DNA of 64,000 nt from Candidatus Electronema sp. (GCA_026645415.1 JAPEVH010000020.1:1-64000); one strand, 5' to 3'; counted from the stretch's first letter, positions 17,797 to 27,455 are shown. Numbers and translations are program-made. The notes: generated by a model from the sequence alone, not told the origin.

Positions 17797-19104
17797 ATGT
17801 TTGATCCGGCTATTTCTGTCCGCAATGTGAGCAAAGTTTATGCGCTCTATCGCAAGCCAATTCATCGAATTTTAGAAATTTTCCATCCTCGTGGCAAAAA
17901 ATACCACACTCCGTTTTGTGCTTTAGATAACGTCAGTTTTGAACTGAATCGGGGCCAAGCCTTGGGTATTATTGGCCGCAACGGTAGTGGTAAATCCTCG
18001 CTCCTCCAGCTTATTACGGGCATTCAGCAACCAACTGCTGGAACCGTGCAGGTTAAAGGTCGTATCTCGGCTTTACTAGAACTTGGTGCTGGCTTTAATC
18101 CAGAATTTACAGGCCGGGAAAATGTCTATCTGAATACAGCCATTCAGGGTTTTTCTGAGGGGGACACGGACACTCGTTTTCAACGCATTGCTGAATTTGC
18201 TGATATTGGTGAGTTTATTGATCGCCCGGTAAAAACCTATTCCAGCGGTATGTATATCCGCTTGGCTTTTGCTGCCGCAGTTAGTATGCAGCCAGAAATT
18301 CTGATTGTTGATGAAGCCTTGTCGGTAGGCGACATCTTTTTTCAGCAAAAGTGCATGACCCACATGCAGAAAATGATGGCTGGCTGTACCATTGTTTTAG
18401 TAAGCCATGATTCTCACTCGATTGTTAATTTATGTGATCGAGTCTTGCTGCTGGAAAACGGGCGAACAATTTTTGACGGTGACCCTGTAGAAGGCGTAGC
18501 TGAGTACACCAAACTACTTCACGACGAGCATTTTAGCGGCGGAAAAAAGAAAGAGGAACGGCCAGCATTGTCATCTACGATAGCTAGCGCACCAAATTTG
18601 CCTGAAGATTTTTCTCAGTGGATTAAAGTACCACGAGAAAAACGTTCTGGAGTGGAGCAGGTCGTCATTGAATATCTAAGTGTTACTAGCGACGGAAAGC
18701 CAGTTAATATGGTGCAAAAGGGCGATCTGATCACTATCCGTCTACTTGTTCACGCCACAACTGCCTTAGATGAATTAATTTTTGGCTATACAGTCAAAGA
18801 CAGGATTGGCAATGCACTTTTTGGCGAGAACAGTCTCTGTCTAAATAGCCCTGTCCCACATTTGGAAGCTGGACATAGTATTGTTGAGTATTCTTTCTGC
18901 TGGCCAGAGGTATATCCTTATAAATACACAATTACTGTTGGTATCGGGCAAGGAGAGGCCGCACTAGGCCATGTAGTACAATGCTGGGCACACGATATTG
19001 TCTCATTAACTGCTATAACCCCAAACCGTTCCATTCATGGGATGTTTAACAATGTTTTGGAGTCATTGACAGTGCGAACAGTGGAACATGTTCATGATAG
19101 ATAA
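17797..19104 (+). CDS. wzt: O-antigen/polysaccharide ABC transporter ATPase with Wzt C-terminal domain
   Basis: 435-residue ATPase partner of the preceding permease. Walker A GIIGRNGSGKSSLLQL near residue 60, ELGAGFNPEFTGRENVYLN, ABC signature YSSGMYIRLAFAAAV, Walker B ILIVDEALSVGD and the H loop VSHD. Beyond about residue 280 is a beta-sandwich of the Wzt_C type (VEQVVIEYLSVTSDGKPV... YTVKDRIGNALFGEN), which in characterised systems recognises the modified non-reducing end of the O chain. That suggests the chain carries a terminal cap; the nearby methyltransferase or acyltransferase could supply it. Overlaps the next gene by 17 bp. Confidence 0.93.
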   Translation: MFDPAISVRNVSKVYALYRKPIHRILEIFHPRGKKYHTPFCALDNVSFELNRGQALGIIGRNGSGKSSLLQLITGIQQPTAGTVQVKGRISALLELGAGFNPEFTGRENVYLNTAIQGFSEGDTDTRFQRIAEFADIGEFIDRPVKTYSSGMYIRLAFAAAVSMQPEILIVDEALSVGDIFFQQKCMTHMQKMMAGCTIVLVSHDSHSIVNLCDRVLLLENGRTIFDGDPVEGVAEYTKLLHDEHFSGGKKKEERPALSSTIASAPNLPEDFSQWIKVPREKRSGVEQVVIEYLSVTSDGKPVNMVQKGDLITIRLLVHATTALDELIFGYTVKDRIGNALFGENSLCLNSPVPHLEAGHSIVEYSFCWPEVYPYKYTITVGIGQGEAALGHVVQCWAHDIVSLTAITPNRSIHGMFNNVLESLTVRTVEHVHDR

Positions 19105-20767
19105 TTCACGAAGAAAAAATATCAGGATTTGTCAACATGCAACTAAATTGAATCTCCTGAAAGAGTATTCAATTTTACTATTATTATTTTGTTCTGTTTT
19201 TTCTATAGCTCTTTGGATAGTATCTCATGACTATATGATAGATTGGGATACTCTTCGATATGTAATTAATGTAAAAATAATGCATGGCGGAGATACTTTT
19301 TTTTCTTATCCCCATAATTTTCTTAAGACTTATATATTCTTCATAGCGAATATTATAAATACTCTCACAGGTAAATTTGAGCCACTTTATGCAGCAAACG
19401 TCTTAACCATATTTTGTTCAGCTTTTTCTAGCTTCTTGCTATTTTTAACTACAAAAAAAATTACGAAAGAAATTTTTCCTTCTGTCGTTGCAGCTATATT
19501 ATGGTTTTTAATCCCTGTAAATTACTATCATATAGTAATATTAGAAGATAATGTCTGGGCAAATACCTTTAACACATTATCTCTCTATTTCATGATATCA
19601 TTATATACAACTAAAGAACAACATTATTATGAAAAAAATACAATTACGCTTTCCGCTCTATGTGGTTTATTTCTCTCTATAGGAATTAATTTTCATCAAC
19701 AGTTGGTTCCTGTATTTTATTTATTTTTACTAGCGTCTCTTTTCTTTTTTTATGACAAAAAAGCACTCTTGGGAAAGATAATCATTTATTTTCTTCTAAG
19801 TTATTTTTTATTTAGTTTCATACAGAATTATCTTTTTTTAGGAAAGATTGAGGTAATTCAAACTGCAAGAAGACTTGTTCATCAGCCATACATAGATGTT
19901 TTTCCACAAATTTGGTTCTTTTCTTCAGATTACTCTCTCTTTCAGTGGGCAGGGAAAATATTAAATGGAATCAAAAATAGTTTTTTTATAGGCGGAAAAG
20001 TTATTCCATCTATTTTCATCTTCCTTGTTCCTTTATCTTTTTATGTTTGTTTGTCAGCAATTTTCAAGCAAATAAAAGAAAAAGATAATATTTCCCCTTC
20101 ATTTCAATTGATTATCTTTCTGCTTATGGCAACATTCATTCATGTGCCGCATACTCTTATTTATGAGCCATGGAATCCAGAACGATGGGATGTTATTAAT
20201 CCTTCTTTAGTGTTGTTATTGGCATATACGCTATATATTTTTTCCTTCAAAATTAAGGAATGGATAGTTAATTTAAAATTCTCTAGTTATATATCAGCCT
20301 CCCTCGTAATTGTAGTGATCATGCTTCTTGCTGTTACTGCGAGTCAGAACTATAGATATTTTACAAAGATGATTTATTGGTTTCGGCAAAGTGAGGCAAA
20401 TAGATCTTTCCCCTATCTTGTTGACTATTTAGCAAAGGCTAAAAGCGCATCAAAAGATAACCTAAAGGATCATATTGTGTTGCTTTCCCCTGCAATGCGG
20501 TGGTTTGGATTTGAAGAAAGAGTTACCTATTATTTCCCAAGTATTCTTACAGCTACCTTAGATGATAATCTGAATATCTTGTATTCAAGTTCAGAGCAGC
20601 AGTTTTGGAATAAACCGTTTTCCAAAACGAGATTTCCTAAAAATAAGTTTCGTCCAGAAAATAAGTTTCATATCATGCCAACAATATGGAAAGATTTTGA
20701 GAAAGAAGATCCAGCTTTCCTGAAAGCACATGATGTGCACCTCATTCCAATAGATGGATATAGGTAA
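19088..20767 (+). CDS. Polytopic membrane protein, glycosyltransferase-like (GT-C type), AT-rich
   Basis: 559 residues with about ten to twelve membrane helices. After the first helix is DYMIDWDTLRYVINVKIMHG, an acidic periplasmic loop as found in GT39/GT-C sugar transferases; others are FLIPVNYYHIVILEDN and NFHQQLVPVF. The C-terminal 150 residues are soluble (SPAMRWFGFEERVTYYF). I cannot assign a family from sequence alone; a lipid-linked-sugar transferase or an O-antigen modification enzyme fits the context. The gene is clearly more AT-rich than the flanking genes, suggesting separate origin. It overlaps wzt by 17 bp; starts at 19088 and 19094 are both possible. Confidence 0.65.
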   Translation: MFMIDNSRRKNIRICQHATKLNLLKEYSILLLLFCSVFSIALWIVSHDYMIDWDTLRYVINVKIMHGGDTFFSYPHNFLKTYIFFIANIINTLTGKFEPLYAANVLTIFCSAFSSFLLFLTTKKITKEIFPSVVAAILWFLIPVNYYHIVILEDNVWANTFNTLSLYFMISLYTTKEQHYYEKNTITLSALCGLFLSIGINFHQQLVPVFYLFLLASLFFFYDKKALLGKIIIYFLLSYFLFSFIQNYLFLGKIEVIQTARRLVHQPYIDVFPQIWFFSSDYSLFQWAGKILNGIKNSFFIGGKVIPSIFIFLVPLSFYVCLSAIFKQIKEKDNISPSFQLIIFLLMATFIHVPHTLIYEPWNPERWDVINPSLVLLLAYTLYIFSFKIKEWIVNLKFSSYISASLVIVVIMLLAVTASQNYRYFTKMIYWFRQSEANRSFPYLVDYLAKAKSASKDNLKDHIVLLSPAMRWFGFEERVTYYFPSILTATLDDNLNILYSSSEQQFWNKPFSKTRFPKNKFRPENKFHIMPTIWKDFEKEDPAFLKAHDVHLIPIDGYR

Positions 20768-20790
20768 CTTGTCGCAGTTAATTAAAAACA

Positions 20791-21033
20791 ATGATTTATC
20801 CGAAAGATATCATAGGATTTGTCAGCAATGGCACTGATCTGACGGCGCGATTTAGCCCTGCAAACGTGGGCACAACCGTATTACTTCAGCAGAATTTTTC
20901 TTTTGAAGAGTATATACTGAACGAAGGTTTCCAAAAAAGCTGGGCTATCAGAAAATATCTTTATTTCATCGCCTCAACCTACAGCATCTTCAACGAGATT
21001 TTTCAATATTCCGGCCTGCACAAGAACAACTAA
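20791..21033 (+). CDS. Hypothetical 80-residue protein, possibly a remnant
   Basis: Short frame with ATG at 20791 whose stop overlaps the ATG of the following methyltransferase by one base (TAATG). The product (NVGTTVLLQQNFSFEEYILNE, then WAIRKYLYFIASTYSIF) has no motif I know. The translational coupling and composition close to the next gene argue that it is transcribed with it, but it could be the 3' end of a larger protein truncated when the AT-rich gene upstream was acquired. Confidence 0.4.
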   Translation: MIYPKDIIGFVSNGTDLTARFSPANVGTTVLLQQNFSFEEYILNEGFQKSWAIRKYLYFIASTYSIFNEIFQYSGLHKNN

Positions 21034-22178
21034 TGTACGATCACAATCAATACATTGTCAAAGATAGCGACAAGCTACAACAGATAGAGCAGTCCCTCTT
21101 AGCCACCTATTTTAAAAATTACGATCAGGACTTTCTGCAAACTGAGACCGGCAAAGAAGATATTAAAGCTAATGTCTTCCGTCGCTATAACAACTCGTTG
21201 GCCCATGTAGTTCCTTGGGTAGCTCGGCAGATTGCCCTGAGTGGCAAGACGTTGGTAGAGATTGGCAGTGGTACAGGTTCAAGCACCGCTGCTTTTGCTC
21301 ATTTTGTCGAAAAGATAGACGGCTACGATATCGATGCGCAAGCTTTGGCTGGCGCGCAAGCACGTCTGGAGACGATGGAGCTAGATAATGTGACCCTGCA
21401 TCTCGTTAAAGCGGAACGGCTGGTGGAGACATTGCGACAAAATCATGCTGATAGAGTAGATATTGTTCTCCTTTTTGCCGTCCTAGAGCATCAGACTATT
21501 AGAGAACGATACGAAACGCTGAAATTCTGTTGGGAGATACTTAAGCCAGACGGACTACTTGTTGTCACTGAAACTCCAAATCTGCTTCATTACGATGATC
21601 TGCATACATCCCAGCTCCCTTTTCTCCATCTACTGCCTTCAGAATTATATGCCCGTTATGCCGACCGTTCACCTAGAGAAGGTTTTGGCAAGAGTTTTCA
21701 GAACTTCACCTCGCTTTCAGTAGAGGAACTGGATACCGCCATTATGCGCTGGGGTAGGGGGGTAAGTTTTCATGATTTTGAACTAGCTATTGGCAAAGAG
21801 CACGACAAATATTTAGCTGCTAGTGGTTTTGAACCAGAGATACTTTCTTGGTTTGATGTCACATTGGATGAGGAATTACTGCGTCATTATTTTATTTTTA
21901 ATAAACTTAAAGTGCCGTTAGCCTTTTCACGGGTGGTATTGAATCTCATTTACAAAAAAAGTGAAATAGTTGCATCAGAGCTTGTTCCACCGCCAGAAAG
22001 TATATTTGTTGCTGACAAATATCTACTTCGGGAACAAAATTTTGTTATAAACAGCCTAAATGAACGCTTGGCTGCTACTGAAAAGCAGCTTCACGAGGTA
22101 CTCTCTTCTAAACGCTGGCTACTTGGTAACCTTTTTGCCGCACCATACCGGAAACTGAGGGAGATACTGTCGTCATGA
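21033..22178 (+). CDS. SAM-dependent methyltransferase with C-terminal coiled segment
   Basis: 381 residues. Class I methyltransferase core with motif I LVEIGSGTGSSTAAFA, IDGYDIDAQALAGAQARL, VLLFAVLEHQTIRERYE and LKPDGLLVVTETPNL. An extended insert with LPSELYARYADRSPREGFG follows. The last 60 residues form a predicted coiled coil ending in SSKRWLLGNLFAAPYRKL, a tail often seen in O-antigen glycosyltransferases and methyltransferases. Likely methylates a sugar of the exported glycan, perhaps its terminus; the substrate is inference from location. Overlaps the next gene by ATGA. Confidence 0.8.
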   Translation: MYDHNQYIVKDSDKLQQIEQSLLATYFKNYDQDFLQTETGKEDIKANVFRRYNNSLAHVVPWVARQIALSGKTLVEIGSGTGSSTAAFAHFVEKIDGYDIDAQALAGAQARLETMELDNVTLHLVKAERLVETLRQNHADRVDIVLLFAVLEHQTIRERYETLKFCWEILKPDGLLVVTETPNLLHYDDLHTSQLPFLHLLPSELYARYADRSPREGFGKSFQNFTSLSVEELDTAIMRWGRGVSFHDFELAIGKEHDKYLAASGFEPEILSWFDVTLDEELLRHYFIFNKLKVPLAFSRVVLNLIYKKSEIVASELVPPPESIFVADKYLLREQNFVINSLNERLAATEKQLHEVLSSKRWLLGNLFAAPYRKLREILSS

Positions 22179-24307
22179 AAATTGCTTTTCTCCTTGGCTC
22201 ACCTGGTATCAGTGGTGGCACTTATGTCATTTACGAACATGCTTCTCGTTTGAAGCGGAAAGGATATCAGGTTGCTATCATCACTCGACAGGAAGTTCAG
22301 CCTGAAGAACATGCTTGGCATAGCTCGGCTGGCGAATTAGATTGGCTGACCATTAGACAGGCACGAATAGAATGCTTTGATATTATATTTGCCACTTGGT
22401 GGGAAACCATTTTTCTCCTACGCAAGATCAAAGCAGTACATTACGCCTACTTTGTCCAGTCTATTGAGAGTCGCTTCTTTGAGCAGTCTGATCTACTTAA
22501 TCCTCATAATACAAAACACCTCTTTTGGCGCAGTCTCTGCAATAAAACGTATTCCTATGCTGTGCCGATGATTACAGAAGCACGCTGGATTCAAGAATAT
22601 ATTCATCAGCATTACAATAACTGGCCACAGTTGGTGCGCAATGGTATCCGTAAAGATATTTATACTCGCGAAGGTGAGGCTATCAATTCCCGTCAATCAG
22701 GTCGCTTCCGAGTGCTGGTTGAAGGGCCAGTTGAAGTGTTCTTTAAAAATGTGCCGACAGCTCTACGGCTGGCACGACAGGCGGAAGTCGATGAAGTTTG
22801 GCTGCTCACCTCTTCAGCTCTTCAAGAGCATCCTGATGCTGATCGAGTTTTCTCTCAAGTACCCATCCATGAAACCCCAACAATTTATCGTTCTTGCGAT
22901 CTCGTTTTAAAGCTGAGTTATGTGGAAGGGATGTTTGGCCCGCCGTTGGAAATGTTTCATTGTGGCGGCACAGCTTTGGTTTATGATGTAACTGGTTATG
23001 ATGAATATATTATTCATAATCAGAATGCATACGTTGTTGCCACCGATGATGAAGAGGAAGTCGTTCGTCTACTCCGCTATCTCAAAAAAAATCCAGCAGA
23101 GCTGATCCGACTCAAAGAAAGCGCGATAAATACGGCAGCAGCTTGGCCGGACTGGGAAGATTGTGCGGATCAGTTTGAACAGGCTGTGCTAAATATTACT
23201 GCGGGAAAGGCAAGCAGTCAAAAATATCTGCAATCATACACACGAGAACTGTTTCGCAGCAAGAAGCCTTTTCTTCGGGCTGCAATGCAAAATGTCTTTT
23301 CACAACGTGAAAAAGCTGACTGGCAAGGGACAGACACTGCGCAACATAATTTTGTTCGTTTTTTTTGGGACAGCCAAGGGAAATTCACTGACGAACAATC
23401 TCAGCATCAGCATTATCTGAGCGGAGAGTGGGTTGATTTTTCTTTTACGTTACAGGTTAAGGACGTACCACTCTGGCTTCGACTAGATCCCAGTATCCAT
23501 ATTGGTATTGTCGAGATAGCTTCGATCACTGTGCGAAACAAGACGCAGAACAGAACAATTATGTTGTTTGTAAAACAAGAGGAGTTTCAGACGCTGTTTC
23601 TGGCAAAGGATTTGAAGTGGATATTTTCTGAGCGAAAAGATACTGTTTTCATTTATGGTTTAGAACCAATTATCCTATTTCCAACAGTCAAAGAAAAAGA
23701 CGCTGTTGCTGGAGATCTGTTAGAATTTTCTATTAAATTAAAGGAAACAGGCCTTCAGCAGTTAAGTAGTATTAGAAATGAAGTTCACAATATAGATTGT
23801 GAGAAAAATGTTATGTTGTTGCAATGGGATAACGCAGGTAATTTCAACAAAAAAAGATCGCTATTGCGGCGTTATCCACAAGACGACTGGACTACGATTT
23901 CTTTCTTCCTGCATGTTAAGGAACCACAGCTTTGGCTTAGACTAGATCTAAGTCATCATCTTGGTATTCTTGAAATAGAACACATAACAGTCCAGAACAA
24001 AACGCAGGACAGATTAATCATGACCTTTCAGAAAGAGGAAGAGTTGCAGACGCTTTTTCTGACAGGTGATCTGCAATGGCTTTTTCCTGAACAAAAAAAT
24101 ATTTTCTTTGTTTCTGGCCCAGAACCTATCTTGCTTCTACCTGCCCTACAACAAGAAGACGCAGTCATAGATGATCAGCTAGAAATTACTGTCCGATTGC
24201 GGGAAAGCAGCATATCACAATTTTTTGCAAGATATCAGGTCAGTCTTGCTGATCGTAGTGCTCCCCGCTGGAAACGTGTCATTCAGCTTATCAACGGTCA
24301 AATCTGA
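22175..24307 (+). CDS. Glycosyltransferase with two tandem C-terminal beta-type modules
   Basis: 710 residues. The first 360 or so are a GT-B glycosyltransferase of GT4/WsaF-like type: MKIAFLLGSPGISGGTYVIY, then the donor-site segment VEGMFGPPLEMFHCGGTALV followed by YDVTGYDEYI. The rest holds two copies of a domain of about 135 residues (about 387-525 and 548-690). Shared landmarks are WLRLDPSIHIGIVEIASITV against WLRLDLSHHLGILEIEHITV, FQTLFLAKDLKWIF against LQTLFLTGDLQWLF, and GLEPIILFP against GPEPILLLP. The module resembles beta-sandwich appendages of large O-antigen glycosyltransferases and may hold glycan. Coupled by overlap to the methyltransferase. Confidence 0.82.
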   Translation: MKIAFLLGSPGISGGTYVIYEHASRLKRKGYQVAIITRQEVQPEEHAWHSSAGELDWLTIRQARIECFDIIFATWWETIFLLRKIKAVHYAYFVQSIESRFFEQSDLLNPHNTKHLFWRSLCNKTYSYAVPMITEARWIQEYIHQHYNNWPQLVRNGIRKDIYTREGEAINSRQSGRFRVLVEGPVEVFFKNVPTALRLARQAEVDEVWLLTSSALQEHPDADRVFSQVPIHETPTIYRSCDLVLKLSYVEGMFGPPLEMFHCGGTALVYDVTGYDEYIIHNQNAYVVATDDEEEVVRLLRYLKKNPAELIRLKESAINTAAAWPDWEDCADQFEQAVLNITAGKASSQKYLQSYTRELFRSKKPFLRAAMQNVFSQREKADWQGTDTAQHNFVRFFWDSQGKFTDEQSQHQHYLSGEWVDFSFTLQVKDVPLWLRLDPSIHIGIVEIASITVRNKTQNRTIMLFVKQEEFQTLFLAKDLKWIFSERKDTVFIYGLEPIILFPTVKEKDAVAGDLLEFSIKLKETGLQQLSSIRNEVHNIDCEKNVMLLQWDNAGNFNKKRSLLRRYPQDDWTTISFFLHVKEPQLWLRLDLSHHLGILEIEHITVQNKTQDRLIMTFQKEEELQTLFLTGDLQWLFPEQKNIFFVSGPEPILLLPALQQEDAVIDDQLEITVRLRESSISQFFARYQVSLADRSAPRWKRVIQLINGQI

Positions 24308-24316
24308 TTTTTTTGA

Positions 24317-25522
24317 ATGAGACCCGCAAGAGCAGCCAAACGCTATTGTTGGCAATTTTTCTGTACGGTTTTTCTGCTCTTCGGAATCTTACTCTGTTAT
24401 GTTTTTATCTTTGATCCGTGGCAGCTTTTTCATCAGCCTTGGTTCAGAGAACCTGCCTTTATTAGCAACGCTCGTTTTCAAAACGCAGGGATTATTAATA
24501 GTTACGATTTTGATTCGGCTATTCTTGGTAATAGTATGGCTGAAAATTTTTCTGTCCATGAAGCTTCGCAACTGCTAGGTGGTAAATTTGTCAATCTCTC
24601 TATGGCTGGCTCACTGTTTAGCGAACGACAAATTGTGCTACAGCATCTTTTCTATAAGAAAAAAATCAGTAAAATAATCATCTCCGTAGATCATCTTCCG
24701 TATATTCATGCTGGGCAGTACAATCAGGATATGCCGCCGGAAAAATATGCCTTTCTGTACAACCGCAATCCTTTTGACGACTTCCGACTTTATTTTGATA
24801 TCAACCTGTTTCGCTGTTGGAATTTCATGGAGCAAAACTCCTGTTGGAAGGAGATTCCCGGTGCCGCAAGAGTAAAATCCTTAGAAGAACTTTATAAATG
24901 GTTTCCTTATTATGTTAAAGCCTTTGGCGGCCCCAAGGCTTGGTGCTCTTGGAGCAAACAGTCTGCTCCATTTAAAGCATTTTTAGAAGAAATTATCAGG
25001 GTTGCGCAGGCAATAAAAGCAGGTCAACAAGATCGCTGGACAGAGGATCTTGTCGCTGAATGTCGAAATAACAGTCTTTCTTCGTTTGAACAACATCTTC
25101 TGCCTTTGATTAAAGAACATCCTGATACCCAATTTCTCCTTTTTTTCCCTCCCTACTCAAGACTGTGGTTTGCTATGCAGGAGCAATATTACACTGGTTA
25201 TTATCAAAGTTACCTTTTCTTTCTTGAAGATATATTTAGAAAAGTTGAACATATCCCTAATGTCCAGCTTTTCGGTTTTGATAATCAAGAATTTACTGGT
25301 GACATTGCCAATTACAAAGATCAAAGTCATTATCATAAAAAAATCAATTCAAAGATTCTCCATCTCATGGCAGAGCAAAAAGGATTATTGCAGGAAAAAA
25401 ATATTGATTTGTATCTCGCAGAGATTAAGAAGTTAGCTCATAGCTACGATTTGCAAAGCCTTGCCAACGCATTTCAGCAGTGCCTGAAACCACAGGTTGC
25501 GGCAAAACCAAGCAAAAAATAG
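24317..25522 (+). CDS. SGNH-hydrolase-like membrane-anchored protein
   Basis: 401 residues with one N-terminal signal anchor (FCTVFLLFGILLCYVFIFDPW) and a periplasmic rest. It contains DSAILGNSMAENF near residue 65, like the block I GxS of SGNH/GDSL folds, NLSMAGSLFSERQIVLQHL, and near the C-terminus DQSHYHKKINSKIL, placed like the Asp-x-x-His block V. Such proteins accompany MBOAT acyltransferases (AlgJ/AlgX-AlgI logic), and the next gene is an MBOAT. I infer that the pair acylates the surface polysaccharide. Length and motifs differ from AlgJ, so the name is not used. Confidence 0.7.
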   Translation: MRPARAAKRYCWQFFCTVFLLFGILLCYVFIFDPWQLFHQPWFREPAFISNARFQNAGIINSYDFDSAILGNSMAENFSVHEASQLLGGKFVNLSMAGSLFSERQIVLQHLFYKKKISKIIISVDHLPYIHAGQYNQDMPPEKYAFLYNRNPFDDFRLYFDINLFRCWNFMEQNSCWKEIPGAARVKSLEELYKWFPYYVKAFGGPKAWCSWSKQSAPFKAFLEEIIRVAQAIKAGQQDRWTEDLVAECRNNSLSSFEQHLLPLIKEHPDTQFLLFFPPYSRLWFAMQEQYYTGYYQSYLFFLEDIFRKVEHIPNVQLFGFDNQEFTGDIANYKDQSHYHKKINSKILHLMAEQKGLLQEKNIDLYLAEIKKLAHSYDLQSLANAFQQCLKPQVAAKPSKK

Positions 25523-25530
25523 CACAGATC

Positions 25531-27084
25531 ATGCTGTTTAACTCTTCTGCCTACATCTTTCTTTTTCTGCCCTGCGTCATTGTTGGATATTTTCTGCTCA
25601 ATCGTTGGCGTTTTGTCACTGCGGCAACTGCTTGGCTGGTACTGTCTTCACTTTTTTTCTACGGCTGCTGGAAACCAAGTTATCTGTTGATCCTGACGGG
25701 ATCCATCATAATCAATTTTGCCTTGGGCACTATGCTGCATCAGAGCGGTAGAAAGATGCTCATTTCTCGGCGACACCGTCTTAGCCGCAGTATCATTCTG
25801 CCGTTTGGCATCCTGTTTAACCTGAGTCTGCTTGGCTATTACAAGTATGCTGATTTTTTTCTCAGCAATGTCAATAGAGCACTAGGAATCTCTTTTTCCT
25901 TACCTCAGCTCTTGCTGCCTTTGGCAATCAGTTTTTTTACCTTTCAGCAAATTGCCTATTTGCTTGATTGCAGTCGTGACAATGCCAAGGAATACGACTT
26001 TCTCAGTTATTGTTTGTTTGTCTCCTTTTTTCCTCAACTTATTGCTGGCCCAATTGTTCATCATCAAGAGATGATGCCGCAGTTCCTTCGCCTGCGAAAC
26101 CGGTTCTTTTCCTTTCCTAATGCTGCGCTGGGCCTTTTCTTCTTTTCTTTGGGTTTGTTTAAAAAGGTCTGGATTGCGGATCAATTTTCTGTCTGGGCAG
26201 GTATGGGCTTTTCATCGAAAACGGCCTTGACCTTTTTTGATGCTTGGGGAACTGCTCTGAGCTACACTTTTCAGCTCTATTTCGACTTTTCCGGCTATAC
26301 AGATATGGCCATTGGTTCGGCCTTGTTTTTTAATATTGTTTTACCGGTGAATTTTGATTCGCCATATCAAGCTATCAGCATTCAGGATTTTTGGCGACGC
26401 TGGCATATCACCCTCTCACGTTGGCTGCGTGATTATCTCTACATCCCTCTTGGCGGTAATCGAAAAGGACAACTGCGCACTTACCTAAATCTGTTCATCA
26501 CTTTTTTGCTGGCTGGACTGTGGCATGGCGCAGGCTGGACCTTTGTTCTTTGGGGCGCATTGCACGGAGCAGCCCTTGTTGTTCATCGGCTCTGGAAAAA
26601 CCTTGGCCTAAGAATGCCTGCTGTTGTTGGCTGGCTGCTCACCTTCCTCTTTATCAGTGCTACTTGGGTAGTCTTCCGGGCCGCCAGTCTTTCGGAAGGA
26701 TTGCATGTTTTACAGAGCATGATCGGACTCAATGGGGTTGCTTGTAGTCCCAGTATCGTAAAACTGTTGGCCAAGATAAGCCCGCTCCAAGAGTTGCTTA
26801 CAGGATTTAGTAAAACATCGCTGCTCTTGCCTGCTGAAACAGGTTGGTATTTACTCTTTTTCAGTCTTGTGCTCTTTCTCCTACCTAATTCCTGTAGAAT
26901 TGGTGGCTTAGTTGCTGAAGAAAAGAAAGAAGCACTAAGAAGCAGAATAAACCACGCTACCCGTTTTTTCTTCCGTTTCCAGCCAAACTGCTATTGGGCT
27001 GTAGTTAGCGGCATTCTTTTTGCAATGGCACTCTATCGTCTACTCCGCGTTGCACCAACAGAATTTCTCTACTTTAACTTCTAA
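25531..27084 (+). CDS. MBOAT family O-acyltransferase (AlgI/PatA-like)
   Basis: 517-residue polytopic acyltransferase that moves acyl groups across the inner membrane for O-acylation of a polysaccharide. Typical start MLFNSSAYIFLFLPCVIVGY, then PLAISFFTFQQIAYLLDCSR, FPQLIAGPIVHHQEMMPQ, YTFQLYFDFSGYTDMAIG, DFWRRWHITLSRWLRDYLYI and PLGGNRKG, with the invariant His in AGLWHGAGWTFVLWG. The frame extends back to 25480, but the ATG at 25531 fits the family start and follows the stop of the SGNH-like gene. Convergent with the YkgJ gene; the stop codons overlap. Confidence 0.94.
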   Translation: MLFNSSAYIFLFLPCVIVGYFLLNRWRFVTAATAWLVLSSLFFYGCWKPSYLLILTGSIIINFALGTMLHQSGRKMLISRRHRLSRSIILPFGILFNLSLLGYYKYADFFLSNVNRALGISFSLPQLLLPLAISFFTFQQIAYLLDCSRDNAKEYDFLSYCLFVSFFPQLIAGPIVHHQEMMPQFLRLRNRFFSFPNAALGLFFFSLGLFKKVWIADQFSVWAGMGFSSKTALTFFDAWGTALSYTFQLYFDFSGYTDMAIGSALFFNIVLPVNFDSPYQAISIQDFWRRWHITLSRWLRDYLYIPLGGNRKGQLRTYLNLFITFLLAGLWHGAGWTFVLWGALHGAALVVHRLWKNLGLRMPAVVGWLLTFLFISATWVVFRAASLSEGLHVLQSMIGLNGVACSPSIVKLLAKISPLQELLTGFSKTSLLLPAETGWYLLFFSLVLFLLPNSCRIGGLVAEEKKEALRSRINHATRFFFRFQPNCYWAVVSGILFAMALYRLLRVAPTEFLYFNF

Positions 27085-27455
27085 GCCGCCTTGGGAAAAT
27101 CTTCTAGGCCCCAGTCATTAGGCGTAACCGGTTTAAGTCCATGCGCTTGTCTTGCTTTATCGCAGCGTTCGTTTACAACTCCATCAAGCAGCGAAGGCGG
27201 AAAGTCACGGCACACAGAAGCCCGCTGTTCGTAGATGCTACATTGAACATTCCTGCCAATCTCACCTGTCAAGGCAATACACCACGGTTTTTCTCCTCTT
27301 GTACCCTTCATCTGCACCCGGAAATCATTTATTTTTTCCGTGAGATGTTCTGGTACACCATTAGAAGAACCTGCTGTAGTTTCTGCCCAATAAAAAGATG
27401 CCCGAAAAAAGGCGCAGCAAGCTCCACAGGTTAAGCAAGGATTCATCGTTTCCAT
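27081..27455 (-). CDS. YkgJ family cysteine cluster protein
   Basis: About 124 residues of the UPF0153/CxxCxxCC family, thought to bind zinc or iron-sulfur. Visible: PCLTCGACCAFFRASFYWAE at the N-terminus, and CSIYEQRASVCRDFPPSLLDG followed by ERCDKAR. The start used is METMNPC (27455); MNPC at 27446 would match the E. coli-type start equally well, and the upstream extension to 27515 looks like read-through. Function unknown. Convergent with the MBOAT gene, divergent from leuC. Confidence 0.85.
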   Translation of the reverse strand: METMNPCLTCGACCAFFRASFYWAETTAGSSNGVPEHLTEKINDFRVQMKGTRGEKPWCIALTGEIGRNVQCSIYEQRASVCRDFPPSLLDGVVNERCDKARQAHGLKPVTPNDWGLEDFPKAA

